64,000 nucleotides of DNA from Pseudomonas alkylphenolica (GCF_016009175.1 NZ_JADUCM010000003.1:1-64000); one strand, 5' to 3'; shown: positions 47,159 to 56,612, numbered from the stretch's first letter. Notes: generated by a model not told the origin, from the sequence alone. A program made the numbers and translations.

Positions 47159-47367
47159 GGCTTAAGGCTCTGAGGCAGGGGCACGCGGCACAGTCGGCGG
47201 CGATTTACAGAGCAGTGATTCTACAGGGCTTGGGCGGCAAGGGGTTACTCGAGAAGGCCGTTCACGGCCGCATCGGCCATGTCACCGGCTTTTGCCACTA
47301 CATTCCAGCGGTGTTTATCTGCGCGCGTTTGCGCGACACTGGGCGTATCTGTTTTTTGGAGCAAGTC

Positions 47368-48144
47368 ATGACTGCCAGCGCTGAAAATTTCACTCGCCAG
47401 ACGTTGCTTGACGTCGAGCCGCTGACCCCCAGCCTGTTCAGCCTGCGTACCACGCGTGATCCGGGGTTCCGTTTCCGCTCCGGGCAGTTTGCCCGTCTCG
47501 GCGTGACCAAGGCGGACGGGAGTGTGGTCTGGCGTGCCTACTCCATGGTCAGCGCCCCCCATGATGAGCACCTGGATTTCTTTTCCATCGTGGTGCCGGG
47601 TGGTGAGTTCACCAGTGAACTGAGCCGCCTGAAAACGGGCGACAGTTTGCTGATTGATCGCCAGTCATTTGGCTTTCTGACCCTGGATCGCTTTGTTGAT
47701 GGCCGTGATCTGTGGCTGCTGGCCACCGGTACCGGCATTGCGCCGTTCGTCTCGATCCTGCAGGACTTCGAGGCCTGGGAGCGATTCGATTCGATCAAGC
47801 TGGTGTACTCGGTGCGTGAAGCCAAAGAGCTGGCTTATCTGGATTTGATTGCCGGCCTTGAGCAGCGCGACTACCTGGCCGAGCATGCCGGCAAACTGCA
47901 GTTCATTCCGGTGGTCACCCGGGAGCAACACCCTGGGGCGCTGAATGATCGCATTACTACGCTGATCGAGAACGGCGAACTGGAACGCGCAGCCGGGCTG
48001 GCGCTGACGCCGGAGTCTTCGCGGGTAATGCTGTGCGGCAATCCGCAGATGATCGATGACACACGCCAGGTGCTCAAACAGCGCGGCCTCAACCTGAGCC
48101 TGAGCCGGCGACCCGGGCAGGTGGCGGTGGAAAACTACTGGTAA
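47368..48144 (+). CDS. fpr: ferredoxin/flavodoxin-NADP+ reductase
   Basis: Fpr is a cytoplasmic FAD enzyme that passes electrons between NADPH and ferredoxin. It is usually induced by oxidative stress in pseudomonads. At 258 residues it has the FAD motif RAYSMVSAPHDE, the NADPH motif LLATGTGIAPFVSIL and a C terminus VAVENYW. The ATG at 47368 is the family start; the longer in-frame reading lies antisense to rlmG. A symmetrical terminator follows. Confidence 0.93.
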   Translation: MTASAENFTRQTLLDVEPLTPSLFSLRTTRDPGFRFRSGQFARLGVTKADGSVVWRAYSMVSAPHDEHLDFFSIVVPGGEFTSELSRLKTGDSLLIDRQSFGFLTLDRFVDGRDLWLLATGTGIAPFVSILQDFEAWERFDSIKLVYSVREAKELAYLDLIAGLEQRDYLAEHAGKLQFIPVVTREQHPGALNDRITTLIENGELERAAGLALTPESSRVMLCGNPQMIDDTRQVLKQRGLNLSLSRRPGQVAVENYW

Positions 48145-48156
48145 GTCAGCTACGCA

Positions 48157-48180
48157 AAACGGCGCCTCAGGGCGCCGTTT
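48157..48180. terminator. bidirectional terminator between fpr and mscL
   Basis: AAACGGCGCC and GGCGCCGTTT are a perfect 10-bp inverted repeat around TCAG. Each strand presents an A run before and a T run after the stem. It serves the convergent genes fpr and mscL. Confidence 0.9.
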
Positions 48181-48191
48181 GTGGTGTGGGG

Positions 48192-48605
48192 TCAGGGTTG
48201 CCGATTCTGCGATTTGAGCAAGTCGCGGATTTCGGTCAGCAGTTCTTCTTCCTTGGTGGGCACCGGCGGCAGGGTCGGTGCTTCGGCTTCTTCGCGTTTC
48301 AGGCGGTTGATCGCCTTGACGCCCATGAATATCGCGAAGGCGACGATGATGAAGTCGAGCACGGTCTGAATGAATTTGCCGTAGGCCAGCACCACGGCCG
48401 GCACATCGCCTTCGGCCGCTTTGAGGGTGACGGCAAGGTCGCTGAAGTCGACGCCGCCGATCAGCAAACCGATGGGTGGCATGATTACGTCGCCAACAAA
48501 GGATGAAACGATTTTGCCAAAGGCGGCGCCGATGATGATACCGACGGCCATGTCGACCACATTCCCTTTGACCGCGAAGGCCTTGAATTCACTAAGCACG
48601 CCCAT
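48192..48605 (-). CDS. mscL: large-conductance mechanosensitive channel
   Basis: MscL opens under membrane tension to release solutes during hypo-osmotic shock. The 137-residue subunit has the N-terminal amphipathic helix [20 protein letters not shown], the pore helix [26 protein letters not shown], a short periplasmic loop, TM2 and a cytoplasmic helix ending in [11 protein letters not shown]. The length is normal. It is single-gene and converges on fpr. Confidence 0.96.
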   Translation of the reverse strand: MGVLSEFKAFAVKGNVVDMAVGIIIGAAFGKIVSSFVGDVIMPPIGLLIGGVDFSDLAVTLKAAEGDVPAVVLAYGKFIQTVLDFIIVAFAIFMGVKAINRLKREEAEAPTLPPVPTKEEELLTEIRDLLKSQNRQP

Positions 48606-48780
48606 GGTTTATTCCTTGTAACAGATGAGGTTGGTAAACGCAGTGTAATTCAGCTACGCGCTTCATGCGCCGCGCTGCCACTACAGACTGCGGTTATACC
48701 GAATAGTTTTGTCGTTTTCTGTGGCGGCTCCGCCCACCGAGGTCGGCTATGATGGTGCCTTTTTCCAGAGGACCGTCCCC

Positions 48781-50148
48781 ATGGCCAAGGCCAAGCGCAT
48801 GTACGGCTGCACCGAGTGCGGCGCGACCTTTCCAAAATGGGCCGGGCAGTGCAGCGAGTGCGGTGCCTGGAACACACTGGTCGAGACCGTGCTGGAGAGT
48901 GGCGCGGCAGCGGCACCCAGCGGGCGCTCCGGTTGGGCCGGGCAACAGGCCCAGATCAAGACCCTGGCCGAAGTCAGTGTCGAGGAAATTCCGCGCTTCA
49001 CCACCGCCAGCGCCGAGCTCGACAGGGTGTTGGGCGGGGGACTGGTCGACGGCTCGGTGGTGTTGATCGGCGGCGACCCTGGCATTGGCAAATCGACCAT
49101 CCTCCTGCAAACCCTGTGTGCCATCGCTACACGGATGCCGGCGCTGTATGTCACCGGGGAAGAATCCCAGCAGCAGGTGGCGATGCGGGCGCGGCGCCTG
49201 GGGTTGCCTCAGGACCAATTGCGCGTGATGACTGAGACCTGCATCGAGGCAATCATCGCCACCGCGCGGGTCGAAAAGCCCAAGGTCATGGTCATCGACT
49301 CGATCCAGACCATTTTCACCGAGCAGTTGCAGTCAGCGCCGGGCGGCGTGTCCCAGGTGCGCGAGAGCGCGGCCTTGCTGGTGCGTTATGCCAAGCAGAG
49401 CGGCACGGCGATCTTCCTTGTCGGTCACGTTACCAAGGAGGGCGCGTTGGCTGGTCCGCGGGTGCTGGAGCATATGGTCGATACCGTGCTGTACTTCGAG
49501 GGCGAGTCCGATGGTCGCCTGCGTTTGTTGCGGGCGGTGAAGAACCGCTTCGGCGCGGTCAACGAACTGGGTGTGTTCGGCATGACCGATCGCGGCTTGA
49601 AGGAAGTGTCCAACCCCTCGGCGATCTTCCTCACCCGCGCTCAGGAGGAAGTACCCGGCAGTGTGGTCATGGCTACCTGGGAAGGTACCCGGCCGATGCT
49701 GGTGGAAGTGCAGGCGCTGGTCGACGACAGCCACCTGTCCAATCCCCGACGGGTCACTCTGGGCCTGGATCAGAACCGCTTGGCCATGCTGTTGGCGGTA
49801 CTGCATCGGCATGGCGGAATCCCGACCCATGACCAGGATGTGTTTCTCAACGTGGTGGGCGGGGTCAAGGTGCTTGAGACCGCGTCCGACCTGGCGTTGA
49901 TGGCGGCAATCATGTCCAGCCTGCGCAACCGTCCACTGGACAACAGCCTGCTGGTGTTTGGTGAAGTCGGCCTGTCGGGCGAGGTTCGTCCGGTGCCCAG
50001 TGGCCAGGAGCGTTTAAAGGAAGCGGCCAAGCATGGCTTCAAGCGCGCTATCGTGCCCAAAGGCAATGCGCCCAAGGAAGCGCCGCCCGGGCTGCAGGTG
50101 ATTGCGGTGACCCGCCTTGAGCAGGCGCTGGATGCACTGTTCGAGTAA
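48781..50148 (+). CDS. radA: DNA repair protein RadA (branch migration helicase)
   Basis: RadA helps process recombination intermediates. It has an N-terminal C4 zinc finger (C10, C13, C24, C27), Walker A GDPGIGKS at residues 98-105, the RadA-specific KNRFG motif and a C-terminal Lon-protease-like domain (RPLDNSLLVFGEVGLSGEVRPV region). The length is 455 residues. The ATG at 48781 is the family start (MAKAKRMYGC) and an in-frame upstream start is rejected. A strong terminator follows. Confidence 0.97.
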   Translation: MAKAKRMYGCTECGATFPKWAGQCSECGAWNTLVETVLESGAAAAPSGRSGWAGQQAQIKTLAEVSVEEIPRFTTASAELDRVLGGGLVDGSVVLIGGDPGIGKSTILLQTLCAIATRMPALYVTGEESQQQVAMRARRLGLPQDQLRVMTETCIEAIIATARVEKPKVMVIDSIQTIFTEQLQSAPGGVSQVRESAALLVRYAKQSGTAIFLVGHVTKEGALAGPRVLEHMVDTVLYFEGESDGRLRLLRAVKNRFGAVNELGVFGMTDRGLKEVSNPSAIFLTRAQEEVPGSVVMATWEGTRPMLVEVQALVDDSHLSNPRRVTLGLDQNRLAMLLAVLHRHGGIPTHDQDVFLNVVGGVKVLETASDLALMAAIMSSLRNRPLDNSLLVFGEVGLSGEVRPVPSGQERLKEAAKHGFKRAIVPKGNAPKEAPPGLQVIAVTRLEQALDALFE

Positions 50149-50168
50149 CGGTGCGGCACACAGAAACG

Positions 50169-50204
50169 AAAAGGCCGGTGCATGTGCACCGGCCTTTTTT
50201 ATTT
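50169..50204 (+). terminator. rho-independent terminator of radA
   Basis: AAGGCCGGTGCA and TGCACCGGCCTT pair perfectly around TG and are followed by T residues. The A run on the other side means it may also serve the convergent permease gene. Confidence 0.93.
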
Positions 50205-50219
50205 GTATCCCAGTAGTCG

Positions 50220-51740
50220 TCAATGCTCTGAAACGGCCTCTCGTCGAACCGAGGTTCCGCCATGTTCATCGTCGACCATCACCGGTACCTCCTTGCCTTC
50301 GGCGTTGAACAGCTTGCCATCCTGGAAGTAGTCACCGTCACGCAGGGCAGAGATGTCCTGGTAGTTGATGGTGCGCTCGTAGGCGGCAGCAAAGACCGAT
50401 TGCTGGTCGGAGTTGCCCTTGGTGAAGTGGTTGAAGACCAGGTTGAGGATGATCGCCATGATCGCTGCCGAGCTGATGCCGGAGTGGAAGATGGTGCCGA
50501 ACCAGCCCGGGAAGTGATCGTAGAAGTTCGGGGCGGCGATCGGGATCATGCCGAAGCCCAGCGAGGCGGCAACGATGATCAGGTTGACGTTGTTGGTGTA
50601 GCTGACTTTGGACAGGGTACGGATACCGCTGGCGGCCACGGTGCCGAACAGCACGATACCGGCACCACCGAGTACCGAGGTCGGCACAGCGGCAATCACC
50701 CGGCCCATGATCGGCAGCAGGCCAAGTACCACCAGGATCACACCACCGGTCGCCACGACGTAGCGGCTTTTCACCCCGGTCACGGCGACCAGGCCTACGT
50801 TCTGGGCAAAGGCGCTCTGGGTGAAGGAACCGAAGACCGGCGCCAGGATGCTGGAGGCCATGTCGGCGCGCAGGCCGTTGCCCAGGCGCTTGGAGTCTAC
50901 CTTGGTGTCGATGATCTCACCGACGGCGAGGATGTCGGCCGAAGTTTCCACCAGGGTCACCATGATCACGATGCACATCGAGAGGATGGCGGCGATCTGG
51001 AAGGTCGGCATGCCGAAGTGGAAAGGTGAAGGCATCGCCACCAGCGGGCCGTCGAGGACCCGGCTGAAGTCGGCCATACCCAGTGACCAGGCGATCAGGG
51101 TACCGATGACCATTGCCAGCAGGATCGACAGGCGCGAGATGGTCGCGTTGCCCAGTTTGCTCAGGACCAGCACGATCACGAAGGTCAGCGCTGCCAGGCC
51201 GATGTTGGCCATGCTGCCGAAGTCCGGTGCCTTGCTGTTGCCGCCCATGACCCAGCGCGCGGCAACCGGCATCAGGGTCAGGCCGATAGTGGTGATCACA
51301 ATCCCGGTTACCAGCGGCGGGAAGAATTTGGTGATACGCGAGAACACCGGGGTAATCAGAAACCCGATCAGCGACGCTGCCATGACTGCCCCGAACACCC
51401 CGGGCAGGCCACCGCCACCTTCTGTGCTGAGAATCGCGCCCATGGTCGCCACGCCGGCAAAGGAAACCCCTTGCACCAGCGGCAGCTGACAACCGAACCA
51501 CGGCAGGCCCAGGGTCTGCAGCAGCGTGGCCAGGCCACCGGCAAACAGCGAGGCGGCAATCAGCAGGCCAATATCCGCCGGGCTTAAGCCAGCGGCTTGC
51601 CCCAGAATCAGAGGTACGGCAACGATACCTCCGTACATCGTCAGAACGTGTTGCAGGCCGTACGCCAGGTTGGCACCTAGGCCCAGGTTCTCGTCTTCGG
51701 GACGTGAGGCTGAAGACGTGCTAGAGGAGGACGTATTCAT
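50220..51740 (-). CDS. NCS2-family xanthine/uracil-type permease
   Basis: A 506-residue nucleobase:cation symporter-2 protein of the XanP/UacT group, with about 14 helices. Signatures are YGLQHVLTMYGGIVAVPLILGQA, the TM8-type QSAFAQNVGLVAVTGVKSRYV motif and GLLPIMGRVIAAVPTSVLGGAGIVLFG. Substrate among xanthine, urate and uracil cannot be fixed. It has a hydrophilic C-terminal tail after the last helix. A perfect ATTGTATACAAT-centred palindrome lies 68 nt upstream of its start. Confidence 0.9.
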   Translation of the reverse strand: MNTSSSSTSSASRPEDENLGLGANLAYGLQHVLTMYGGIVAVPLILGQAAGLSPADIGLLIAASLFAGGLATLLQTLGLPWFGCQLPLVQGVSFAGVATMGAILSTEGGGGLPGVFGAVMAASLIGFLITPVFSRITKFFPPLVTGIVITTIGLTLMPVAARWVMGGNSKAPDFGSMANIGLAALTFVIVLVLSKLGNATISRLSILLAMVIGTLIAWSLGMADFSRVLDGPLVAMPSPFHFGMPTFQIAAILSMCIVIMVTLVETSADILAVGEIIDTKVDSKRLGNGLRADMASSILAPVFGSFTQSAFAQNVGLVAVTGVKSRYVVATGGVILVVLGLLPIMGRVIAAVPTSVLGGAGIVLFGTVAASGIRTLSKVSYTNNVNLIIVAASLGFGMIPIAAPNFYDHFPGWFGTIFHSGISSAAIMAIILNLVFNHFTKGNSDQQSVFAAAYERTINYQDISALRDGDYFQDGKLFNAEGKEVPVMVDDEHGGTSVRREAVSEH

Positions 51741-51807
51741 GGGGCGGGGTCTCTGTTTTATTGTTGTGGCGCTACTGTAGACAAGTACTACCGGTTAACG
51801 CCAGAGC

Positions 51808-51821
51808 AATTGTATACAATT
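51808..51821. promoter_or_regulatory. perfect 14-bp palindrome, probable GntR-type operator
   Basis: AATTGTATACAATT is self-complementary and sits 68 nt upstream of the NCS2 permease start, in its promoter gap. TTGTATACAA-like sites are typical of FadR-subfamily GntR regulators. No GntR gene is in the window. The gap from 51741 to 52003 contains nothing else I can name. Confidence 0.5.
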
Positions 51822-52003
51822 TTTAGATTTGCGTAGGAACAGTCTTACGCAAGGTTTGGGCTCACAGGTGGATGCAGGTTCTGTTCCAACCGTCGAGGCG
51901 CAGGCCTTGCACGGCTGCATTGGGAAGGGGGACGAGCGTGCGGAAGCTGTCCAGGTGGACAGAAAAATGTGGCGAAGGGTTTTAGGTAGCCGGCTAACAG
52001 TTT

Positions 52004-52369
52004 TTAAACTTCGATCAGTTCTCGCAATTCACGCATCATCTTGGTGCTGTCGCCCAGGTTGAGCTCCACCAAACGGTGCAGATGAGTGATTGAGTCGATA
52101 TCGATGTGCAGACAGACAAAGCCGAGTTTGTCCGGCTCTTCGTGGCGCAGTTCGACCTGCATCTGCACCCGGGCTTCGGGGCCCAGGTGGACAACGGCGT
52201 CGAAATCCTGGGTCAGGTCGGCCAGCCAGGGCTCCGGGCGCTCGATCAGCATCCCTTTGAGGGACAGGTCGAGCAGGTTGACTTCCCAGCACTCACTGCC
52301 CTGGCGCAGCTCGGTGGGGGCATCGAAGGCCACACGCTGGAAATGTCGACGTTCTTGATGGTCGCTCAT
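52004..52369 (-). CDS. PilZ-domain c-di-GMP-binding protein
   Basis: A 121-residue single PilZ domain. The ligand motif RxxxR is R8-HFQ-R12 and the D/N-x-S-x-x-G motif is D34-L-S36-L-K-G39 (LLDLSLKGM). Both are intact, so c-di-GMP binding is expected. The downstream target is unknown. It stands alone between the NCS2 permease and cstA and shares a c-di-GMP theme with yfiN and morA elsewhere in the window. Confidence 0.9.
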   Translation of the reverse strand: MSDHQERRHFQRVAFDAPTELRQGSECWEVNLLDLSLKGMLIERPEPWLADLTQDFDAVVHLGPEARVQMQVELRHEEPDKLGFVCLHIDIDSITHLHRLVELNLGDSTKMMRELRELIEV

Positions 52370-52565
52370 GTTCAGGCACTCCGGGGTTCTACCTGGCAGG
52401 TTCTACCTGACTATAGCTCAGCACTTGCCAAGGCTCGCGCAAGGGCGCATAACGACTGTTGTTCAGTCCGCGTTGAAGGCTCTAGACCAACGTGGGGGCT
52501 GGTCTTTCCCGTCAGTATCGCTAGACTCGAAAGGCTGTCTTTTATCCACTAGCTGGAAGCAAACC

Positions 52566-54632
52566 ATGAACAACAATAATAGCCTGCTACGTCACATTCC
52601 GTGGCTGGCGCTGGCAGTCATAGGAGCCTGTGCGCTGGGTGTGGTCGCCCTGCGTCGTGGCGAGGCCATCAACGCCTTGTGGATTGTCGTCGCTTCGGTG
52701 GCCATCTACCTGGTCGCCTACCGCTACTACAGCCTGTTTATCGCCACCAAGGTGATGCAGCTGGACCCTCGTCGGGCTACCCCGGCAGTGCTCAACAATG
52801 ATGGCCTGGACTATGTCCCGACCAACAAACACATTCTATTCGGTCACCACTTTGCCGCCATTGCCGGTGCAGGTCCCCTGGTGGGCCCGGTGCTGGCAGC
52901 GCAGATGGGCTACCTGCCCGGCACGCTCTGGCTGATCGCCGGCGTGGTGCTGGCCGGTGCGGTGCAGGACTTCATGGTGCTGTTCATGTCCACCCGCCGC
53001 AACGGTCGCTCGCTGGGTGACATGGTGCGCGAGGAAATGGGCCGGATTCCGGGCACCATCGCCCTGTTCGGCTGCTTCCTGATCATGATCATCATCCTCG
53101 CGGTGCTGGCCCTGATCGTGGTCAAGGCCCTGGCCGAGAGCCCATGGGGCATGTTCACGGTGATGGCGACCATACCGATCGCGATGTTCATGGGCATCTA
53201 CATGCGCTACATCCGTCCGGGCCGCATTGGCGAAATCTCGGTGATCGGCGTGGTGCTGTTGCTGTTGTCGATCTGGCTGGGGGGCCAGGTTGCCGCAGAT
53301 CCGGTCTGGGGCCCGGCATTCACCTTCACCGGCGTGCAGATCACCTGGATGCTGGTAGGTTACGGTTTCGTTGCCGCCGTGCTGCCGGTCTGGCTGGTGC
53401 TGGCGCCACGTGACTACCTGTCGACCTTCCTCAAGATCGGCACCATCGTTGGCCTGGCCATCGGTATCCTGATCATCGCACCCGAGCTGAAAATGCCGGC
53501 GCTGACTCAGTTCACCGACGGTACCGGCCCGGTGTGGAAAGGTACCCTGTTCCCGTTCCTGTTCATCACCATCGCCTGTGGCGCGGTGTCGGGCTTCCAC
53601 GCGCTGATCTCCTCGGGCACCACGCCCAAGCTGCTGGATAACGAAACCAATGCCCGCTACATCGGTTACGGCGGCATGCTGATGGAGTCGTTCGTGGCGA
53701 TCATGGCCATGGTGGCTGCCTCGGTGATCGAGCCGGGTGTCTACTTTGCCATGAACAGCCCGGCCGCCGTGGTCGGTGCCGATGTCGTGTCGGTTGCCCA
53801 GACGGTCAGCAGCTGGGGCTTTGCGATTACCCCTGACGCCCTTGAAGCGGTTGCCAAGGACATCGGTGAGCACACCATCCTGGCCCGTGCCGGTGGTGCG
53901 CCGACCCTGGCGGTAGGTATTGCTCAGATCCTCCACCAGGTGCTGCCGGGTGAAAACACCATGGCCTTCTGGTACCACTTCGCGATCCTGTTCGAGGCGC
54001 TGTTCATCCTGACCGCTGTCGACGCCGGTACTCGTGCCGGTCGTTTCATGCTTCAGGACCTGCTGGGCAGCTTCATTCCGGCCCTCAAACGCACTGAATC
54101 CTGGGGCGCCAACCTGCTGGCCACCGGCGGTTGCGTGGCCCTTTGGGGTTACTTGCTGTACCAGGGCGTGATCGATCCACTGGGTGGTATCAACACCTTG
54201 TGGCCACTGTTCGGCATCTCCAACCAGATGCTCGCCGGTATCGCCTTGATGCTCGGCACCGTGGTACTGATCAAGATGAAGCGCCAGCAGTACATCTGGG
54301 TCACCCTGCTGCCAGCTGTCTGGCTGCTGATCTGCACCACCACTGCCGGTTTCATCAAGCTGTTCGATCCGAACCCGGCCGTTGGCTTCCTGGCCCTGGC
54401 CAACAAGTACAGCGTGGCGCTCGACGCCGGGCAGGTACTGGCACCGGCCAAGGACATCGGCCAGATGCAGCACGTGATCTTCAACGCCTACACCAACGCT
54501 GGTCTGACCATCCTGTTCCTGTTCGTGGTGTTCAGCATTCTGTTCTTCGCTCTGAAGGTCGGCATCGCCGCCCTGGGCAAGAAAGAACGCACCGACAAGG
54601 AAACCCCGTTCCAGGCTCAACCGGATGCGTAA
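52566..54632 (+). CDS. cstA: CstA/BtsT-family carbon-starvation transporter
   Basis: A 688-residue membrane protein with about 16-18 helices. E. coli homologues carry pyruvate (BtsT, CstA) or peptides. Signatures are YYSLFIATKVMQLDPRRATPA, the GHHFAAIAGAGPLVGPVLAAQ motif and VQDFMVLFMSTRRNGRSLG. The ATG at 52566 (MNNNNSLL) is the family start; a longer in-frame reading overlaps the PilZ gene. It heads cstA-yjiX-yjiA, the same order as the E. coli btsT locus. Confidence 0.93.
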   Translation: MNNNNSLLRHIPWLALAVIGACALGVVALRRGEAINALWIVVASVAIYLVAYRYYSLFIATKVMQLDPRRATPAVLNNDGLDYVPTNKHILFGHHFAAIAGAGPLVGPVLAAQMGYLPGTLWLIAGVVLAGAVQDFMVLFMSTRRNGRSLGDMVREEMGRIPGTIALFGCFLIMIIILAVLALIVVKALAESPWGMFTVMATIPIAMFMGIYMRYIRPGRIGEISVIGVVLLLLSIWLGGQVAADPVWGPAFTFTGVQITWMLVGYGFVAAVLPVWLVLAPRDYLSTFLKIGTIVGLAIGILIIAPELKMPALTQFTDGTGPVWKGTLFPFLFITIACGAVSGFHALISSGTTPKLLDNETNARYIGYGGMLMESFVAIMAMVAASVIEPGVYFAMNSPAAVVGADVVSVAQTVSSWGFAITPDALEAVAKDIGEHTILARAGGAPTLAVGIAQILHQVLPGENTMAFWYHFAILFEALFILTAVDAGTRAGRFMLQDLLGSFIPALKRTESWGANLLATGGCVALWGYLLYQGVIDPLGGINTLWPLFGISNQMLAGIALMLGTVVLIKMKRQQYIWVTLLPAVWLLICTTTAGFIKLFDPNPAVGFLALANKYSVALDAGQVLAPAKDIGQMQHVIFNAYTNAGLTILFLFVVFSILFFALKVGIAALGKKERTDKETPFQAQPDA

Positions 54633-54650
54633 CCCAAGAGGAATGCAGTG

Positions 54651-54848
54651 ATGTTCAACGATCTGGGTCGACTGGGTAAGTACCTGGGGCAGGCAGCCCG
54701 CCTGATGGTCGGCATGCCCGACTACGACAACTATGTCGAGCACATGCAGACCAAACACCCGGACAAGCCGGTGATGAGCTACGAGGCGTTTTTCCGCGAA
54801 CGCCAGGAAGCCCGTTACGGTGGCAAGGGTGGGCCGAAGTGCTGTTGA
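54651..54848 (+). CDS. yjiX: YbdD/YjiX-family small protein
   Basis: A 65-residue soluble protein of the YbdD/YjiX family that accompanies CstA/BtsT transporters. The core is [16 protein letters not shown]...[23 protein letters not shown], and it ends with two cysteines. The ATG at 54651 is chosen over the GTG at 54648 because AAGAGGAA is correctly spaced. It is 18 nt after cstA. Its role is unknown, but it may act with the transporter. Confidence 0.9.
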   Translation: MFNDLGRLGKYLGQAARLMVGMPDYDNYVEHMQTKHPDKPVMSYEAFFRERQEARYGGKGGPKCC

Positions 54849-54874
54849 TCTACAGCGCCTGACGCCCGTAGAAC

Positions 54875-54906
54875 CTGTGGGAGCACGGCTTGCCGTGCTC
54901 CCACAG
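54875..54906. repeat. perfect 14-bp inverted repeat between yjiX and yjiA
   Basis: CTGTGGGAGCACGG (54875-54888) and CCGTGCTCCCACAG (54893-54906) pair exactly around CTTG. It is REP-like in the GGAGC/GCTCC and CTTG pattern. It is followed by TCATTTTC, a poor terminator tail. It could attenuate or stabilise the mRNA. Confidence 0.6.
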
Positions 54907-54932
54907 TCATTTTCAGTTCAGGAGATTTTCGT

Positions 54933-55898
54933 TTGCACGCGCCCATTCCCGTAACAGTGCTCAGCGGCTTTCTGGGGGCCGGCAAGACCACCTTGCTGCG
55001 CTATCTGCTCAAGGCCGAACACGGCCTTAAGATCGCCGTGATCGAGAACGAATTCAGTGATGCCGGCATCGATACCCAGCTGTTGGGCGATGAACCGGTA
55101 CAGGTCATGACCCTGGCCAACGGCTGCGTTTGCTGCACCATCCACACCGACCTGACCAAGGCTTTGTTCCTGCTGCTGGAGCGTCTGGACGCTGGCGAAA
55201 TTGCCTTCGACCGCCTGGTGATCGAATGCACGGGCCTGGCCGATCCTGCACCGGTGGCACAAACCTTCTTTATCGACGAGGAGTTGCGCGAGCGCTACAT
55301 CCTCGACGGCATCATCACCCTGGTCGATGCCGCGCACGCCGACCAGCACCTGACCCAGGCCATTGCCCAGGCGCAGGTGGGGTTTGCCGACCGTTTGCTG
55401 GTGAGCAAGACCGACCTGGTCGAACCGGCTGACTTCCAGGCCCTGAGCGAGCGTCTCGCGCGCATCAACCGCCGAGCGCCGATCCGGGTGGTTGAGCACG
55501 GTCGCATTGACCTGGCCGAACTGCTCGATGTACGCGGTTTCAACCTCAATGCCGACCTTGGTGGCGGCCTGAGCTTGCGTCCGGTCAGCCAGGCTGTCAC
55601 CCCGGACCGCATCTCCAGCATGGTGCTGCGCACCGATACCCCGCTGGACATCGATCGGCTCAGCGACTTCATGAACCAGTTGCTGGAAGACCATGGCAAG
55701 CAGTTGTTGCGATACAAAGGCGTGCTCAACATCGCCGGGGAAGATCGGCGCCTGGTCTTCCAGGGCGTGCTGAAGCTCTATGGTTTTGACTGGGATACCG
55801 AGTGGGTCCAAGGCGAGAGGCGCGAGAGCGTGATGGTGTTTATCGGCGATGAGCTGCCGGAGGCGAAGATCCAGGAGGGATTCAAGGCGTTGAACTGA
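54933..55898 (+). CDS. yjiA: CobW/YjiA-family GTPase
   Basis: A 321-residue G3E-family GTPase. Walker A is GFLGAGKT (residues 12-19). The metal-binding C-x-C-C motif is C65-V-C67-C68. CobW_C follows after DRISSMVLRTDTPLD. The start is TTG, supported by CAGGAG 8-10 nt upstream and by the family N terminus (PIPVTVLSGFLG). It is third in the cstA-yjiX-yjiA cluster. The metal and client are unknown; zinc handling is the usual guess. Confidence 0.92.
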   Translation: MHAPIPVTVLSGFLGAGKTTLLRYLLKAEHGLKIAVIENEFSDAGIDTQLLGDEPVQVMTLANGCVCCTIHTDLTKALFLLLERLDAGEIAFDRLVIECTGLADPAPVAQTFFIDEELRERYILDGIITLVDAAHADQHLTQAIAQAQVGFADRLLVSKTDLVEPADFQALSERLARINRRAPIRVVEHGRIDLAELLDVRGFNLNADLGGGLSLRPVSQAVTPDRISSMVLRTDTPLDIDRLSDFMNQLLEDHGKQLLRYKGVLNIAGEDRRLVFQGVLKLYGFDWDTEWVQGERRESVMVFIGDELPEAKIQEGFKALN

Positions 55899-55970
55899 TT
55901 ATCGACAGATGAAGCCCGCGCAATGACGAGGGCTTCTCGATTATCACAGGCGTCAAAGCACTCTTTCGCC

Positions 55971-56510
55971 TCAAATGTTGCGTTCGAGAATTTTGACCCT
56001 GAAGGGTAACTGCTCGTTTTGGTTGGAAAACAGGTAGATGTGGCTGGAGTCGTGACGCCTCGAACGGTGCACGCAATTGCCTGATTTATGGTCCCTCAAA
56101 AGACAGGTGAACTGGCTTGCGCCTATATCGGATAGCGTCACAGGCCCTTTCGGTCCGACTATTTCAAAGTGAGTTGGTGCCACTTCGTCGGGATGAAAGG
56201 CCCCAATCGCACCTGAGGGGCAGCTGCTGATAGCTTTGTCAAATTGCGGGCCGCTTGATCTGACATAAAGCAGGTAACCCTTATCGGTATGGGAAAAGTA
56301 CAGCGTCAGGACCGGCGGTGACTGCGTACTGGCTTGATGGCTGAGCAGATGTGAATCATCACGGTAGTTGAAGCGACCACTGAATACGCCTCCCCCCGTA
56401 CCCGGAAGCATGATTTTCACGGGCTGGCCGAGCAGGACATCCAGAAAGTTGAGGTCAGCCCCTGGGCTGCTTACCTCGGCGATGAAGGATTGTTGCTGGT
56501 GAGTGAGCAT
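55971..56510 (-). CDS. hypothetical protein, unrecognised family
   Basis: A 179-residue protein starting MLTHQQQSFIAEV. It has no signal peptide, no membrane segment and no motif I recognise. The middle is beta-rich (VLTLYFSHTDKGYLLYVRSSG; HFEIVGPKGPVTLSDIGASQF), with four cysteines and a basic HRSRRH stretch. It stands alone between yjiA and glyA. In-frame upstream starts to 56534 are possible, but ATG 56510 is the most natural start. Codon use seems weaker and AT-richer than in neighbours, so recent origin or a lineage-specific gene is possible. Confidence 0.6.
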   Translation of the reverse strand: MLTHQQQSFIAEVSSPGADLNFLDVLLGQPVKIMLPGTGGGVFSGRFNYRDDSHLLSHQASTQSPPVLTLYFSHTDKGYLLYVRSSGPQFDKAISSCPSGAIGAFHPDEVAPTHFEIVGPKGPVTLSDIGASQFTCLLRDHKSGNCVHRSRRHDSSHIYLFSNQNEQLPFRVKILERNI

Positions 56511-56612
56511 CTTGGAACGTCCTCGAGTGGGCACCTGGGGCGTTCAGGTGCGGGATCTCAGACTAGGTTTATCGCAGCGTAGTGGGCAGTGGGAATGTGT
56601 ATACCGTCAGGG

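Noticed and set aside
52836..54758. 640-codon open frame opposite cstA
   Set aside because: It is a His/Gln-rich shadow of a membrane protein gene, with no family signature.
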